Source: Bacillota bacterium
GTDB taxonomy: Bacteria; Bacillota; Bacilli; Paenibacillales; NBRC-103111
Direction: 5' to 3'
DNA: 31,825 bases
Assembly (NCBI GenBank): GCA_023388055.1
Contig: JAEWGW010000039.1
Location: forward strand, 1-31,825
In this document: piece after piece, positions 16,940-25,900 of the stretch
How positions within the stretch are numbered: the first letter of the stretch is position 1
Layout of the letters: the number at the start of each line of letters is the position of its first letter
The notes under the pieces: model-generated
What the model saw: the letters and a program-made list of their open reading frames with translations, nothing else
Told to the model about the DNA's origin: nothing
Databases searched by the model: none
Translations under genes and position numbers: made by a program

Positions 16940-18065
16940 ACGCCGCCACCTCCTCCCGGCCAGGGGACTGGCCGCCTCCCGCTTCCCCGGCTCCGCCGCC
17001 GCCAGTGTTCCCCCCCTGCTGTGACAGATCGACCACATGCAACGGACAGCCCTGCTGCCGGAGCATATTCAAGGCCCGGGTGCTTTCGGCATCCCGGTAA
17101 TCCGTCACCAGCACCACCGTATCTCCGGGGCGCGCCGCTCGGCCCACTGCCTGCAGCAGGTCAGCTTGGGAGCCCGACGTATACCGGGACAAGGAGCCCA
17201 GCCGGTTAGCCAGCCGCTCGGGCTGCACCGGTCCGGCGGCGGGCAGCAGCTCCGTAGAGCCGCCCAGACTGTCCGACAGGTTGGTCATAAACCCAACCTC
17301 CGCCTCTTCACCCGCCAGCTGCACAGCCAGTTGGCGCACACGCTCACACAGCCGGTCCAGCCGGTCCCGGACCGCTACCGCCCACTGCTCTTTCCCCATC
17401 TGGCCGTTCAATAAAAGCCATATCCGGGCATCCGTCGTATACCCGAACTGCTTCACCATCAGTCCACCAGTCCGAGCAGTAGCAAACCAGCTCACGTTCT
17501 TCAGCGGATCCCCGCTGGTATACGGACGCACTCCGGTAAACAGACTGGGATCCTCCTGGATAAAACGCCGCACGCGGATTTCCCCCATCAGCCCGTCCAG
17601 CAGCCTGCGTTCCGCCCCTGGCGCCAACCGGGCAGGCCGGACAATGACCTGCATCTGCGGATAAACCGTCAGGAAGCTCTGCTGCAAACCCAACAGATCC
17701 ATACATTCCAGCATCGCCTGGTTCCACCGGGCCACTCCCCGCCGGACCGCTACTGCCGGTACGATCAGCTCCGCAGACTGGCGGGCCAGAAGATAGGTAT
17801 CCAGCCGGACCCTGCGCTCTCCGCTTCCGCCCACCACTGCAAGCTCATCCGGCAGCACAAAATCCAGCCGGACCTTAGGGCAAGGCAGACGTGTGGGATT
17901 GACCACCCGGATCCGGATCTCCAGCTCCTCACCAGGGTCGGCATAATCCCGGGATACCCGCACCTCCAGCCGGATGCGGGGGTATATTCGCTTCTCCCAG
18001 AAGTTAGGAGCAGCCCATAGCCCGATCAGGAGCATAACCAGGATCAGCCATAGCAACAGCCACAT
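16929..18065 (-). CDS. DUF58 domain protein
   Basis: A 378-residue DUF58 protein. Two close hydrophobic stretches at residues 1-22 anchor it in the membrane. A beta-rich segment resembling a Big-type fold follows (about 30-115), then the DUF58 core (about 175-260) with RPYTSGDPLKNVSWFATART, the signature motif of the family, and a von Willebrand A-like region with VVLVTDYRD near 325. The end is Gly-rich. DUF58 proteins act with MoxR ATPases; the biochemical role is not settled. AAGGAGGAG precedes the ATG. The stop overlaps the next start by 11 bases. The upstream MoxR gene ends about 106 bases before it. Confidence 0.88.
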   Translation of the reverse strand: MWLLLWLILVMLLIGLWAAPNFWEKRIYPRIRLEVRVSRDYADPGEELEIRIRVVNPTRLPCPKVRLDFVLPDELAVVGGSGERRVRLDTYLLARQSAELIVPAVAVRRGVARWNQAMLECMDLLGLQQSFLTVYPQMQVIVRPARLAPGAERRLLDGLMGEIRVRRFIQEDPSLFTGVRPYTSGDPLKNVSWFATARTGGLMVKQFGYTTDARIWLLLNGQMGKEQWAVAVRDRLDRLCERVRQLAVQLAGEEAEVGFMTNLSDSLGGSTELLPAAGPVQPERLANRLGSLSRYTSGSQADLLQAVGRAARPGDTVVLVTDYRDAESTRALNMLRQQGCPLHVVDLSQQGGNTGGGGAGEAGGGQSPGREEVAAYGG

Positions 18066-18171
18066 GCCGCACTCCTCCTTGTTTCTCCGGAAAGAGACGT
18101 CCTACCCCGACCTTTTACACTCGGATGCTCAGCAGGTACCCTTACCTTGCAAACAATCCCAAGCCCCCGCC

Positions 18172-19128
18172 TCATACAGACCTGGCCGCCAGCTCCGTTG
18201 GAACCGGAATTTCTGCCAGAAGTCCCGCCAGCACCTGCTCCTCGGTAAATTCCCGGGCGCGGAATTCCGGCGTTAACTGGACACGGTGGGCAAAAACCGG
18301 AATGACCGCTTCCTTCACATCATCCGGGGTCACATAATCCCTTCCGTCCAGGCTGGCCAAGGCCTGGGCCACAGCCAGAAGCGCCAAGCCCGCTCGGGGG
18401 CTGGCTCCGAACAAGAACCGCTTATCCTCCCGGGTAGACCGCACCACCCGCAGGAGATAGTCCTCCACCTCCTGTGCGGTCCGCACCTGCCGGCATTCCA
18501 GACGGCATTGCCGCAATAGCTCCGGGGTAATTACCGCTTGGGGCGTCTCCGGAGCCGAAACCGAACGGAACCGGCGGAGAATATGGGACTCCTCCTCCAG
18601 AGTGGGGTAACCCAGACGCACCTTCAACAGGAAACGGTCCAATTGGGCCTCCGGCAAGGGAAACACTCCCTGGGATTCTACCGGGTTCTGGGTAGCAATG
18701 ACGAAGAACGGCTCCTCCAGCTTCTCCGACAGCCCGTCCAAGCTGATTTGCCCTTCTGCCATTGCCTCCAGCAGGGCAGAAGCAGTGCGGGGAGTAGCCC
18801 GGTTAATTTCATCGAACAGAAGAAACTGTGTGAAAATCGGCCCCTTCCGCAGGCTGAACTCCCCTGTCTGCGGCTGGTAAACCAGCCCGCCCAGCAGATC
18901 CTGGGGCAGCAGATCCGGCGTAGCCTGCACACGCGTGAACCGCGCGTCGAAGCCGCCGGCCAATGCCTTGGCCAGCGTAGTTTTACCCGTGCCCGGCACG
19001 TCCTCCAGGAGTACATGCCCCTCTGCCAAAAGCGCCGCCGTCATCATCCGGATCGCCTGCTCCTGTCCGACAACCTGTTTGCCTATCTCCGCACGCAGGC
19101 GGTGGTACAGTTCCTTTATTCCCACCAT
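18172..19128 (-). CDS. MoxR-family AAA+ ATPase
   Basis: A 318-residue AAA+ ATPase of the MoxR group, thought to act as a chaperone that activates or inserts partner proteins with von Willebrand A domains, here the DUF58 protein. Visible motifs are Walker A (EDVPGTGKTTLAKAL), Walker B (FLLFDEINRATPRTASALLE), sensor 1 (VIATQNPVESQG) and the arginine-rich region LDRFLLKVRLGYP. A C-terminal lid covers about 235-318. Start is uncertain: the frame opens at a TTG at 19140 and includes GTG at 19134 and ATG at 19128; none has a strong ribosome site, and the ATG was chosen. It is first of a three-gene operon. Confidence 0.9.
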   Translation of the reverse strand: MVGIKELYHRLRAEIGKQVVGQEQAIRMMTAALLAEGHVLLEDVPGTGKTTLAKALAGGFDARFTRVQATPDLLPQDLLGGLVYQPQTGEFSLRKGPIFTQFLLFDEINRATPRTASALLEAMAEGQISLDGLSEKLEEPFFVIATQNPVESQGVFPLPEAQLDRFLLKVRLGYPTLEEESHILRRFRSVSAPETPQAVITPELLRQCRLECRQVRTAQEVEDYLLRVVRSTREDKRFLFGASPRAGLALLAVAQALASLDGRDYVTPDDVKEAVIPVFAHRVQLTPEFRAREFTEEQVLAGLLAEIPVPTELAARSV

Positions 19129-19280
19129 GCTCACAACCAACTTTCTAAGGCTGTGTCTGAAAACCCGCTCCCCTCGGAGTTATCAGATACACCCTTGTAA
19201 ATTTGTTAATAGAAGGATACCACAAACCCGTTGGCAGCCGGCAAGTAAAATTTCCTCCGGCAGAGCAGCCGCCTGCCTGC

Positions 19281-19310
19281 TTGTATCCCCCGCATCCGAT
19301 CCACTATAAT
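19281..19310 (+). promoter_or_regulatory. Promoter of the AraC-family gene
   Basis: TTGTAT (19281-19286) and a perfect TATAAT (19305-19310) are separated by 18 bp, about 45 bp before the ATG at 19356. The order and distance fit a housekeeping sigma-A promoter. Confidence 0.6.
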
Positions 19311-19355
19311 GGGAGAGGACTGACGTATTGTGCTTTTTTTACGGAGGAGAATGCG

Positions 19356-20141
19356 ATGATCACCCTGCTCAGCTGCGGCTACAATTATGCCCATCCTAAT
19401 GGAATACGGATCGTCCGCCCCAATGGTTCCGATGACTATGCCTTTGTGCTGTTCCGCACCCGGGCTGAGATCGTGGTCAACGACGTGCCCATGGCCGTGG
19501 ACAAGAATACCTATATCCTCTTCCGGCCGGACACCAACCATCTGTACCGGGATGTGGAGCTGCCCTTTATTAATGACTGGTTCCACTGCAACAAGGAGGG
19601 GCTGGAACCTTTCCTGGCAGCTCTGGACTTCCCTCTGGATACTCCCGTCAAAGCTGCCGACCCGCTTCTGATTTCCAAGACCATTATGGAGCTGCAAAGC
19701 ATCAGCCGCCAAACCGGCCCTTACCGGGATTCCATTCTGGATGCCGACTTGCGCTCTCTGCTTATGAAGCTAACCGTATGGCGTACCCATGACCAGGCCC
19801 TTCCGGAGAAAACAAGCCGCTACTACCGCCAACTGACGGATCTGCGCAATGAACTGTACAGCTCTCCGGGCAACCGGCATAAGGTGGAATCGCTGGCCGC
19901 CTCGGTGAACTTAAGCAAATCCTATTTTCAACATCTGTATAAGGAGTTGTTCGGGGTTTCCGTAATGACGGATATCATTAACGGCCGGGTGGATTACGCC
20001 GGCTACCTGCTGAACAATACCCAGCTGTCCGTCACGGCCATCGCCTCCATGTGCGGCTACGACAATGACACCCACTTTATGCGCCAATTCAAAAAAGTCA
20101 CCGGACGCACTCCCAGCCAGTTCCGTGGCGGGCCCGTGTAA
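19356..20141 (+). CDS. AraC-family transcription regulator with cupin-like sensor
   Basis: A 261-residue soluble regulator. The N-terminal half (about 10-110) looks like a beta-barrel ligand domain, with NTYILFRPDTNHLYRD resembling the conserved metal-poor cupin strand of AraC regulators. The C-terminal double helix-turn-helix (about 170-258) contains VESLAASVNLSKSYFQHLYK and VTAIASMCGYDNDTHFMRQF, then the family ending TGRTPSQFR. An upstream in-frame ATG at 19203 lacks a ribosome site; ACGGAGGAG sits just before 19356 and decides the start. Its closest neighbours are the MoxR operon (divergent) and element B, so its targets cannot be guessed from context; sugar use is common for this family. 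Confidence 0.9.
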   Translation: MITLLSCGYNYAHPNGIRIVRPNGSDDYAFVLFRTRAEIVVNDVPMAVDKNTYILFRPDTNHLYRDVELPFINDWFHCNKEGLEPFLAALDFPLDTPVKAADPLLISKTIMELQSISRQTGPYRDSILDADLRSLLMKLTVWRTHDQALPEKTSRYYRQLTDLRNELYSSPGNRHKVESLAASVNLSKSYFQHLYKELFGVSVMTDIINGRVDYAGYLLNNTQLSVTAIASMCGYDNDTHFMRQFKKVTGRTPSQFRGGPV

Positions 20142-20202
20142 TATCCAATCTGTTTTCGACATGTCTATTTCTGGCGGTGACCCTCAGGCCATGGCCGATT
20201 TC
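20142..20202. other. Spacer with flank shared between element copies B and C
   Basis: From about 20169, thirty bases beginning TTCTGGCGGTGACCCTCAGG match the region before element C (from about 30340) at 24 of 30 positions. This indicates that copies B and C extend beyond the 183-bp core on this side. Confidence 0.6.
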
Positions 20203-20385
20203 TAACGGCGGGGAAAGCCCTTATTTCAGCAAAAATGCCCCTTCCACAAATCTAACGGCGGCCACAGCCTCTATTTATCCCCATTTCCCCACTGCGAGCC
20301 CTTTTTGAATCCAATAACGTCTCCTGCTTCCGTTAGATTTGGCAGCCCCCTATTTTGGGGCCAATAGCGGCGCTCACCGCCGTTA
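20203..20385. repeat. 183-bp dyad-symmetric intergenic element, copy B
   Basis: Direct TAACG motifs start at 20203 and 20253, and inverted CGTTA motifs end at 20335 and 20385. Three of the four motifs continue as TAACGGCGG, the other as TAACGGAAG, and a TTATT-like block (CTTATT, CTATTT, GTTATT, CTATTG) follows about 12 bases later in each. Read as inverted arms, the outer 50-bp units match at about 60 percent of positions. It lies between the AraC gene and the PadR gene, both on the plus strand. Function unknown. Confidence 0.85.
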
Positions 20386-20417
20386 GAAATAAAACCACCT
20401 GTCTACCACAGCACCCG

Positions 20418-20446
20418 TTGACGGCTCCCTTCCATAGTCATATAAT
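20418..20446 (+). promoter_or_regulatory. Promoter of the PadR/MBL operon
   Basis: TTGACG (20418-20423) and TATAAT (20441-20446) are separated by 17 bp, a near-consensus sigma-A promoter. The -10 box touches the palindrome that follows. Confidence 0.85.
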
Positions 20447-20463
20447 ATATCGTAACGATATAT
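20445..20463. promoter_or_regulatory. PadR operator (perfect 19-bp palindrome)
   Basis: ATATATCGTAACGATATAT is a perfect inverted repeat with a single central base. It overlaps the -10 box and the probable transcription start, ending 11 bases before the PadR ATG. TATCGT/ACGATA arms are typical of several PadR-family operators, so autorepression is the natural reading. Confidence 0.75.
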
Positions 20464-20474
20464 CGGAGGGATAC

Positions 20475-21071
20475 ATGAGGATGTTAAACTACATCGTTTT
20501 AGGAATGCTCTATAACGGCCCCTTAACCGGCTATGACGTGAAAAAATGGATCGAAAATGGCATTGGCGTTTTTTACAAGGCCAGCTACGGCAGCATTTAT
20601 CCAACCTTGAAGCTGCTTTCGGAGCAGGAGCTGGTTTGCCTCTGTCCGGAGGAGCAAGGCTCATCCCGGCAAAAGAAGCTTTATGAAATCACCCCGAAGG
20701 GCAGGGAAACGTTCCTCGATTGGCTCAGCCAGCCCATTGAAGCCGAGGATAGCGGCGGCAAACAAAACCATCTGGCCAAGGTTTATTTTTTCGACGTTCT
20801 GCCGGAAGAGATTGCTTCGCAGCAGTTGGCGGAATATGAACGGAAAAACCTTGACTACCTGAACCGCCTCCTGGCGCTGGAGCGTTCCTTTGATTCCCCC
20901 GGCAACCACGAGCATCATTATTACAAAATGTCCACGCTGTATTATGGCATCGGCATTGTGCGGGAAACCATCCGCTGGTGCCGCCACTCAAGATTGAAGC
21001 TCCCCTTCCGGGGGCTATATGAAGGAGGAATGGCTTATGAAGCCGATGGAAAACCGGATCATACCCATTGA
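20475..21071 (+). CDS. PadR-family transcription regulator
   Basis: A 198-residue repressor. The winged helix-turn-helix domain (about 1-85) carries YIVLGMLYNGPLTGYDVKKW, then YGSIYPTLKLLSEQELV and KKLYEITPKGRETFLDWL, the PadR signature. A C-terminal helical dimerisation domain (about 90-180) ends in GIVRETIRWCR. The ATG at 20475 follows CGGAGG and is chosen over an in-frame ATG at 20355 that lies inside element B and has no ribosome site. It is probably self-repressed through the palindrome at 20445-20463, and its 3' end overlaps the hydrolase gene by 35 bases, so the two are co-expressed. The inducer is unknown; PadR proteins often respond to phenolic acids, drugs or stress. Confidence 0.92.
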   Translation: MRMLNYIVLGMLYNGPLTGYDVKKWIENGIGVFYKASYGSIYPTLKLLSEQELVCLCPEEQGSSRQKKLYEITPKGRETFLDWLSQPIEAEDSGGKQNHLAKVYFFDVLPEEIASQQLAEYERKNLDYLNRLLALERSFDSPGNHEHHYYKMSTLYYGIGIVRETIRWCRHSRLKLPFRGLYEGGMAYEADGKPDHTH

Positions 21072-21753
21072 TCTTGGAGGAGTCAACAGCTATCTGGTGG
21101 AGGCGGAGCAGGGATTTGTGCTGGTGGATACAGGCGGCCATCTGGTCCTGGACCGTACCTTCGACAACCGGCGGCAAAGGCTGCTGGACGCCCTGGAGAC
21201 CCATGGCTGCACACCCGGCCGCCTGCTCCTGATTCTCCTCACCCACGGGGACAATGATCATGCCGCCAATGCCGCTTACCTGCGCCAGACCTTTCAGGCC
21301 CCTATTGCGCTGCACCCTGCGGACCTGCCTCTGGTGACGAACCCGGATCTGCCGCTTCTGATGGCCAGCTTCCGCTACCGGTCCCCCATACTTCGCATCA
21401 TCTTCCGGCTGATGAAGAGCAAGATCACCCTCGTCACCCGCAAAACCCTGGAGGACTTCGAAGGCTTCCAGCCGGATCTTCTGCTGGAGGACGGAATGGA
21501 TGTAAGCAGCTACGGCATAAATGCCCGTGTTGTCAGCCTGCCCGGCCATACCCCCGGCTCCGTGGGACTGCTTTTCCAGGACGGCTCCCTTCTGTCGGGC
21601 GACACCCTGGTCAACAACAAAAAGCCTGCCGGCGCTCCCAACGCGGCAGACTTTAAGGCTTTATCGCAAAGTATAACCCTGCTTAAGGGCATGAACATTC
21701 AAACCGTTTACCCCGGACACGGGACATCCTTCCGCTTCCAGGAGCTGAGCTGA
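21037..21753 (+). CDS. Metallo-beta-lactamase-fold hydrolase
   Basis: A 238-residue cytosolic MBL-fold enzyme. The metal motif reads THGDNDH (His70, Asp72, Asp74, His75), a variant of HxHxDH with Asp at the second His position; later ligands are in LPGHTPGSVG, SGDTLVN and YPGHGT. The substrate is not predictable: glyoxalase-II-like, lactonase-like and other hydrolases share this fold. The start ATG at 21037 is preceded by GGAGG and lies inside the end of the PadR gene; an ATG at 21019 is in frame but upstream of that ribosome site. As the only co-transcribed gene it is the likely effector of the PadR response. It ends only 4 bp from the convergent aldo/keto reductase gene. Confidence 0.88.
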   Translation: MKPMENRIIPIDLGGVNSYLVEAEQGFVLVDTGGHLVLDRTFDNRRQRLLDALETHGCTPGRLLLILLTHGDNDHAANAAYLRQTFQAPIALHPADLPLVTNPDLPLLMASFRYRSPILRIIFRLMKSKITLVTRKTLEDFEGFQPDLLLEDGMDVSSYGINARVVSLPGHTPGSVGLLFQDGSLLSGDTLVNNKKPAGAPNAADFKALSQSITLLKGMNIQTVYPGHGTSFRFQELS

Positions 21754-21757
21754 GGCT

Positions 21758-22774
21758 TCAAGAGAAATAAACAGCGGATTCCCGCACCACCTGGGCCATT
21801 GGCAGATGATACGGACATTTCTCCTGGCATAAGGGCTGCTCCCGGCAGGGCTCATAGTCTGCGCAGGAAAGCAGCTTTTCCTTATGCTTCTGGTAGAAGC
21901 CGTCGCCCTTCGGCAGCAGGCCGAACTCATCCCGGAGACGGCTGGAGATCATGACGTCGGGAATCGGGATCCCCAGGGGACAAGAGCAATAATTGCAGCG
22001 GCGGCAATCATGTCCGCCCAACCGGCTGGCCAGCGCCTCCAGCTCCGCCTGCTCCTGCTCCTCGACTTCCTTCTCGAAGGCCCGGAGATTCTGGCGGACC
22101 TCCTCGGCGCTGGCCATACCGGACAAGACCACATGGACATCCTGGCTGTACGGGTAACGCAAAGCCCGTTCCACAGGCTGGAAGAAGCCCCCCGACAACG
22201 GTTTCATCGCCACCCGGCCCATCCCGAGCTCGGACAATGTAGGGATCAGGTCATTCACAGCGAAGGGTTGACCCAGGTTCAGGTGAAACAACGTCGTATC
22301 AAAACGTCCGGAGCGGACCCAGCGGGCCAACAGCTCGGGGCGGTGTCCCGTAATTCCGATAAACCGCACCTTTCCCTCCCGTTTCGCCGCTAGTGCTGCT
22401 TGATAGGCGCCATCCTCCGCCATCGCCGCATGATACTCATGGGGATGATTCACATAATGAATCTGCAGCAGATCAAGGGTATCGGTTCGCATCCGTTCCA
22501 GACTCCGCTCAATCTCCGCTTTGGCCCCAGCATAATCCCTCTGGGCCGTTTTGGTCGCGAGGAAAAATTCCTTCCTGCGGTGGGAGATGGCTTGTCCGAT
22601 AATTTCCTCACTATTGCGGTATCCCGCCGCCGTATCCACGTAATTGATGCCCATGTCCAGAGCTTCATTCAATGCGGCATAAGCCTGCTCGTACGGCACG
22701 CCGGGGAGATTCATGGCTCCGAAGCCCAGAGCCGAAACCTTCCAGCCGGTAGAGCCCAATTCACGGTATCTCAT
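21758..22774 (-). CDS. Aldo/keto reductase with C-terminal iron-sulfur cysteines
   Basis: A 338-residue oxidoreductase. The TIM-barrel AKR domain (about 1-250) has the catalytic residues Asp47 and Tyr52 (NYVDTAAGY), Lys75 (ATKT) and His106 (LLQIHYV). The C-terminal part carries two cysteine groups, CRRCNYCSCP and a second one with CADYEPC, LC and KCPYH, likely binding 4Fe-4S clusters, as in the ferredoxin-fused AKR subgroup. Such proteins reduce small carbonyl compounds with NADPH; the true substrate is unknown. GGAGGG lies upstream of the ATG. The gene is monocistronic, transcribed toward the MBL gene, with no room for a separate terminator between them. Confidence 0.92.
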   Translation of the reverse strand: MRYRELGSTGWKVSALGFGAMNLPGVPYEQAYAALNEALDMGINYVDTAAGYRNSEEIIGQAISHRRKEFFLATKTAQRDYAGAKAEIERSLERMRTDTLDLLQIHYVNHPHEYHAAMAEDGAYQAALAAKREGKVRFIGITGHRPELLARWVRSGRFDTTLFHLNLGQPFAVNDLIPTLSELGMGRVAMKPLSGGFFQPVERALRYPYSQDVHVVLSGMASAEEVRQNLRAFEKEVEEQEQAELEALASRLGGHDCRRCNYCSCPLGIPIPDVMISSRLRDEFGLLPKGDGFYQKHKEKLLSCADYEPCREQPLCQEKCPYHLPMAQVVRESAVYFS

Positions 22775-22842
22775 TCAGCATGCCCTCCTCGTTTATATAC
22801 TCGTTCCAACCAATCGGATCGTAAGCAGCTAATCCTGATTTT

Positions 22843-22871
22843 AACATAGCGCCTGGGGATTTTCCTGTGAA
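22843..22871 (-). promoter_or_regulatory. Promoter candidate of the aldo/keto reductase
   Basis: On the minus strand TTCACA (22871-22866) and TATGTT (22848-22843) are 17 bp apart, matching consensus at five and four positions. It lies about 70 bp before the ATG. Confidence 0.5.
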
Positions 22872-22927
22872 TTGAAACGTAAATCCCAAATGTCGTGTCA
22901 GGGAAATATCCTTCATGGATATAATAA

Positions 22928-22961
22928 AGCCCCGGCGCCAGCCTTCTGGCATTCCGGGGCT
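22928..22961 (-). terminator. Terminator of the GH74 gene
   Basis: AGCCCCGG and CCGGGGCT form a perfect 8-bp stem, extended inside by a CCAG/CTGG pairing, followed on the minus strand by TTTATTAT. It starts 13 bp after the GH74 stop codon. Confidence 0.85.
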
Positions 22962-22973
22962 ACACTTACATTA

Positions 22974-25900
22974 CTACGGCAGCATCCGCTGATACAGCCG
23001 GTAAATCATAACCGCTGCTTGGGCGCGGCTGGAAACTTCATGGGGAGCGAACCGCCCCTCTCCCACACCATCCACAATTCCTGCTTGCTTCAGGAAGTGG
23101 ACCGCCTCCCGCGCATATCCGGCTAACTCCTGCTCATCGGCAAACGCGCCGCTTGGGCCCTCCTGCTTCAGCCCGCCCTCCAGCTGCCGGATTACGCGGT
23201 ACAGCACCACCGCCATATCCTCGCGGCTGATCTCTTCATGGATGCCGAAGCTGCCGTCCTCCCTGCCCTGCACAATACCCAGCTCTTGGGCAGAGGCCAG
23301 CGCAGCGGAATACCAGCTGCCCGGCTCCACATCCTTCAGCGTCGACTTAGCCTCACCACGGGTAAGGTCAAAGGTGTTCATCAGCATAGTAACAAACTCC
23401 GCCCGGGTAACCTGCCCCTCTGGGTGAAACTGTCCGCCGCCAATGCCGCTAACCGCCTCCCGGGCAGCCAGGGCTTCAATACCTTCCTGTGCCCACCCGA
23501 ACCCTGTCAGATCGGTAAAGCTCACTCCATGGTGCACCGCAGCATATGTACCGAATTGTTGCGGCTGAAACTGTATGCTCTTCGCAGCTGGATCATAACG
23601 GCTATTCTTCAGTACCATCGGTGTTCCTGCCTGATCACTCCAGGTATACACCACCACTTGGTGGGAATCCTCTCCAGGCTTAAGGGTATAATCCAGCTCC
23701 ACCTTTACTTTTGAAGTGCCAAGGTTGGATACCGGCTTCCCGTTCAGGGTCAAAGCAATATCATACGTATCGGCTCCGTTAAGCATCGCGGGAGCCTTCC
23801 CGCCCCCGCCAGCCCCGGATGTCTTCGTGATCTGGAGCTTAACCGCTCCCCCAGATTCACCTGGAACGGCAAGCAGTTCTACCGGTACAGTCACGGAAGC
23901 CAAAGCGGCAGCGTGGATGCGAATGGCCTTTATTTTCACCGCCTCCCCCTGACTGGTTACATGAGCAGGCCATTCTACCTCCAGATTCTGCAGAGGTTGC
24001 CCGGTGGAGGTAAAAGCAATATCCACTATGCCTGAAAGCCCTGCCGCCTGCTCCAACGCCTTTCTTATATCTGTCTCCCGCAGCATCAGCCGGGTAGCTC
24101 CTCCTGTATCAGGAGTCACTGTCAAAGCAAGCTTGCCTTGATTCACGGAATCAGCAGCCTTGCCCGTTTCTGCTGAAGAGCTGGAGCTGCCGCCGGAATA
24201 GACTACCGATGCCTTCGGTATTCCGGTCACGGTTATACCGGAGGAGAGGTTTCCTTCCTGATCGCGGGTGCTAATCCGGTAGGTGTAGGAAATTCCATTA
24301 TTCAAGCCTGTTATGACGGTGCTCCTCTGCCCTGCAGGGACATACACCGCTTCCGTAACGGAAGGCCCAGGGATCTCCCGTATGATGCGAACCGATGCCA
24401 GATCCTCATCCGGCGGATCAGACCAGGTGAGCGTTAATTGTCCGTCTCCTGCGGCTACAGCAGCATCCGTCACCTCACCAGGGGGAGTAATATCCGTTTC
24501 GCCGGGCTGAACCGGCCCTTCTACCCGGATGCCCAGCTCATCCGTCCATTGACCGTCGGTGCTTGTGGCTGTGACTACTGCTTGCCCCGGACTAACAGCG
24601 GTCACCAACACCTGGGTTTTCCCGTCGTTAGGCTGGTATACAGCCTCCGTCACAGTGGCCACCGCAGGATTGCTGGTTGCAAACTGTATGGTTTTGTCGC
24701 TGGCATCCTCCGGGTGCACCGCTGCCCACAGCCTGAATTGATCCCCCGCCTGAATAACAGCAGGCATTCCATAGGTATCAATGGTAACACTGGCTGCCGG
24801 TATCGGCGGAATGACAGCCTGGAGGGACAAGACTGCGGAGAAGGTCTGGCCTCCCCGTTCGACTGCATCAATCTGCACCTGATTGGGGCCTTCCTGGAGC
24901 GGAAGCTTCACCCGGAAGGAATTGACGTAATTGCTGCTGTAGGGTGTGGGGATTTCCGTTCCATTCAACCGCACCTTCAACAAGGCACCTTTGTTGGTCC
25001 GGCCTGACACCCCATACACCAGCCCTGTTACTGTACCGTCCGTTTGATCCAGTTTGATAACTGGCGGTGCCGCATCTCCGGCGGTTGCTTTATTTTCATG
25101 CGTAGCGCCGTATGGGTCCGATGCAGCCAGAGAGAACTTCACGGCATCGGCAATGGTGATGTCCGTTCCGTTGGTGGTCAACTTCACATATTGCCCGGTG
25201 CCGGGAGCCAATTTGTAGGTGCCCAGATATACCCACATATTGTCAACGCTATTTTGATGAATGCGTATGGAATTGTCCTTCCCGCCATCATAGGCAATTT
25301 CCAAGGGAATGTTGTAGCCCCGGCTGCCTGGCGAATTCCAAAGCATGTATACATTGTATTCACCGGCTTGTGTAACATAGGGTGTCCACTTGGCCCATTT
25401 GCCGGCAACATTGTTGTCATGGAAATAATTAAGGCCAAAGCGTGATGTCGTGTATTGGCTAACCGACCAGCCGCCGTCCGACGTAAACCCGCTGTCCAGA
25501 TTGTCTACAATCAGCTCCACGCGCCTGTCCGGAGGTGTCCTCACCGCAAGCTCCGCGGAGACTCCGGACATCAGCCTGTTGATATCCGCTGCCTGGAGCT
25601 TGTAATAATAGGCTGTATTCTCTTTGATCCCGCTCCAATCGGTAAATTGGTTAGCGGTCAGCATGGTGCCGATCCGATTGGCCTCCGAAGGTTCAAAATT
25701 CGGTGTTTCGCTGCGGTACAGATTGTAGCCCAGCAGGTCCGCCTCCTGGTTTGGCTCCCAGGCCAACGCAACCTTTACGGCTGTGGATTGAACAGCGTGC
25801 AGTCCCTGCGGTGTGGACGGCGGTGTAGTGTCCGCAGCTTCCGCTGTGGTTGCGATCAGGACTGCACTGAAGCCAGACAGATTCCCTGCGTAGTCCATCG

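Noticed and set aside
22761..22952. Small gene of 63 codons upstream of the aldo/keto reductase
   Set aside because: It covers the promoter and overlaps the GH74 terminator, lacks a ribosome site and has no similarity I recognise.
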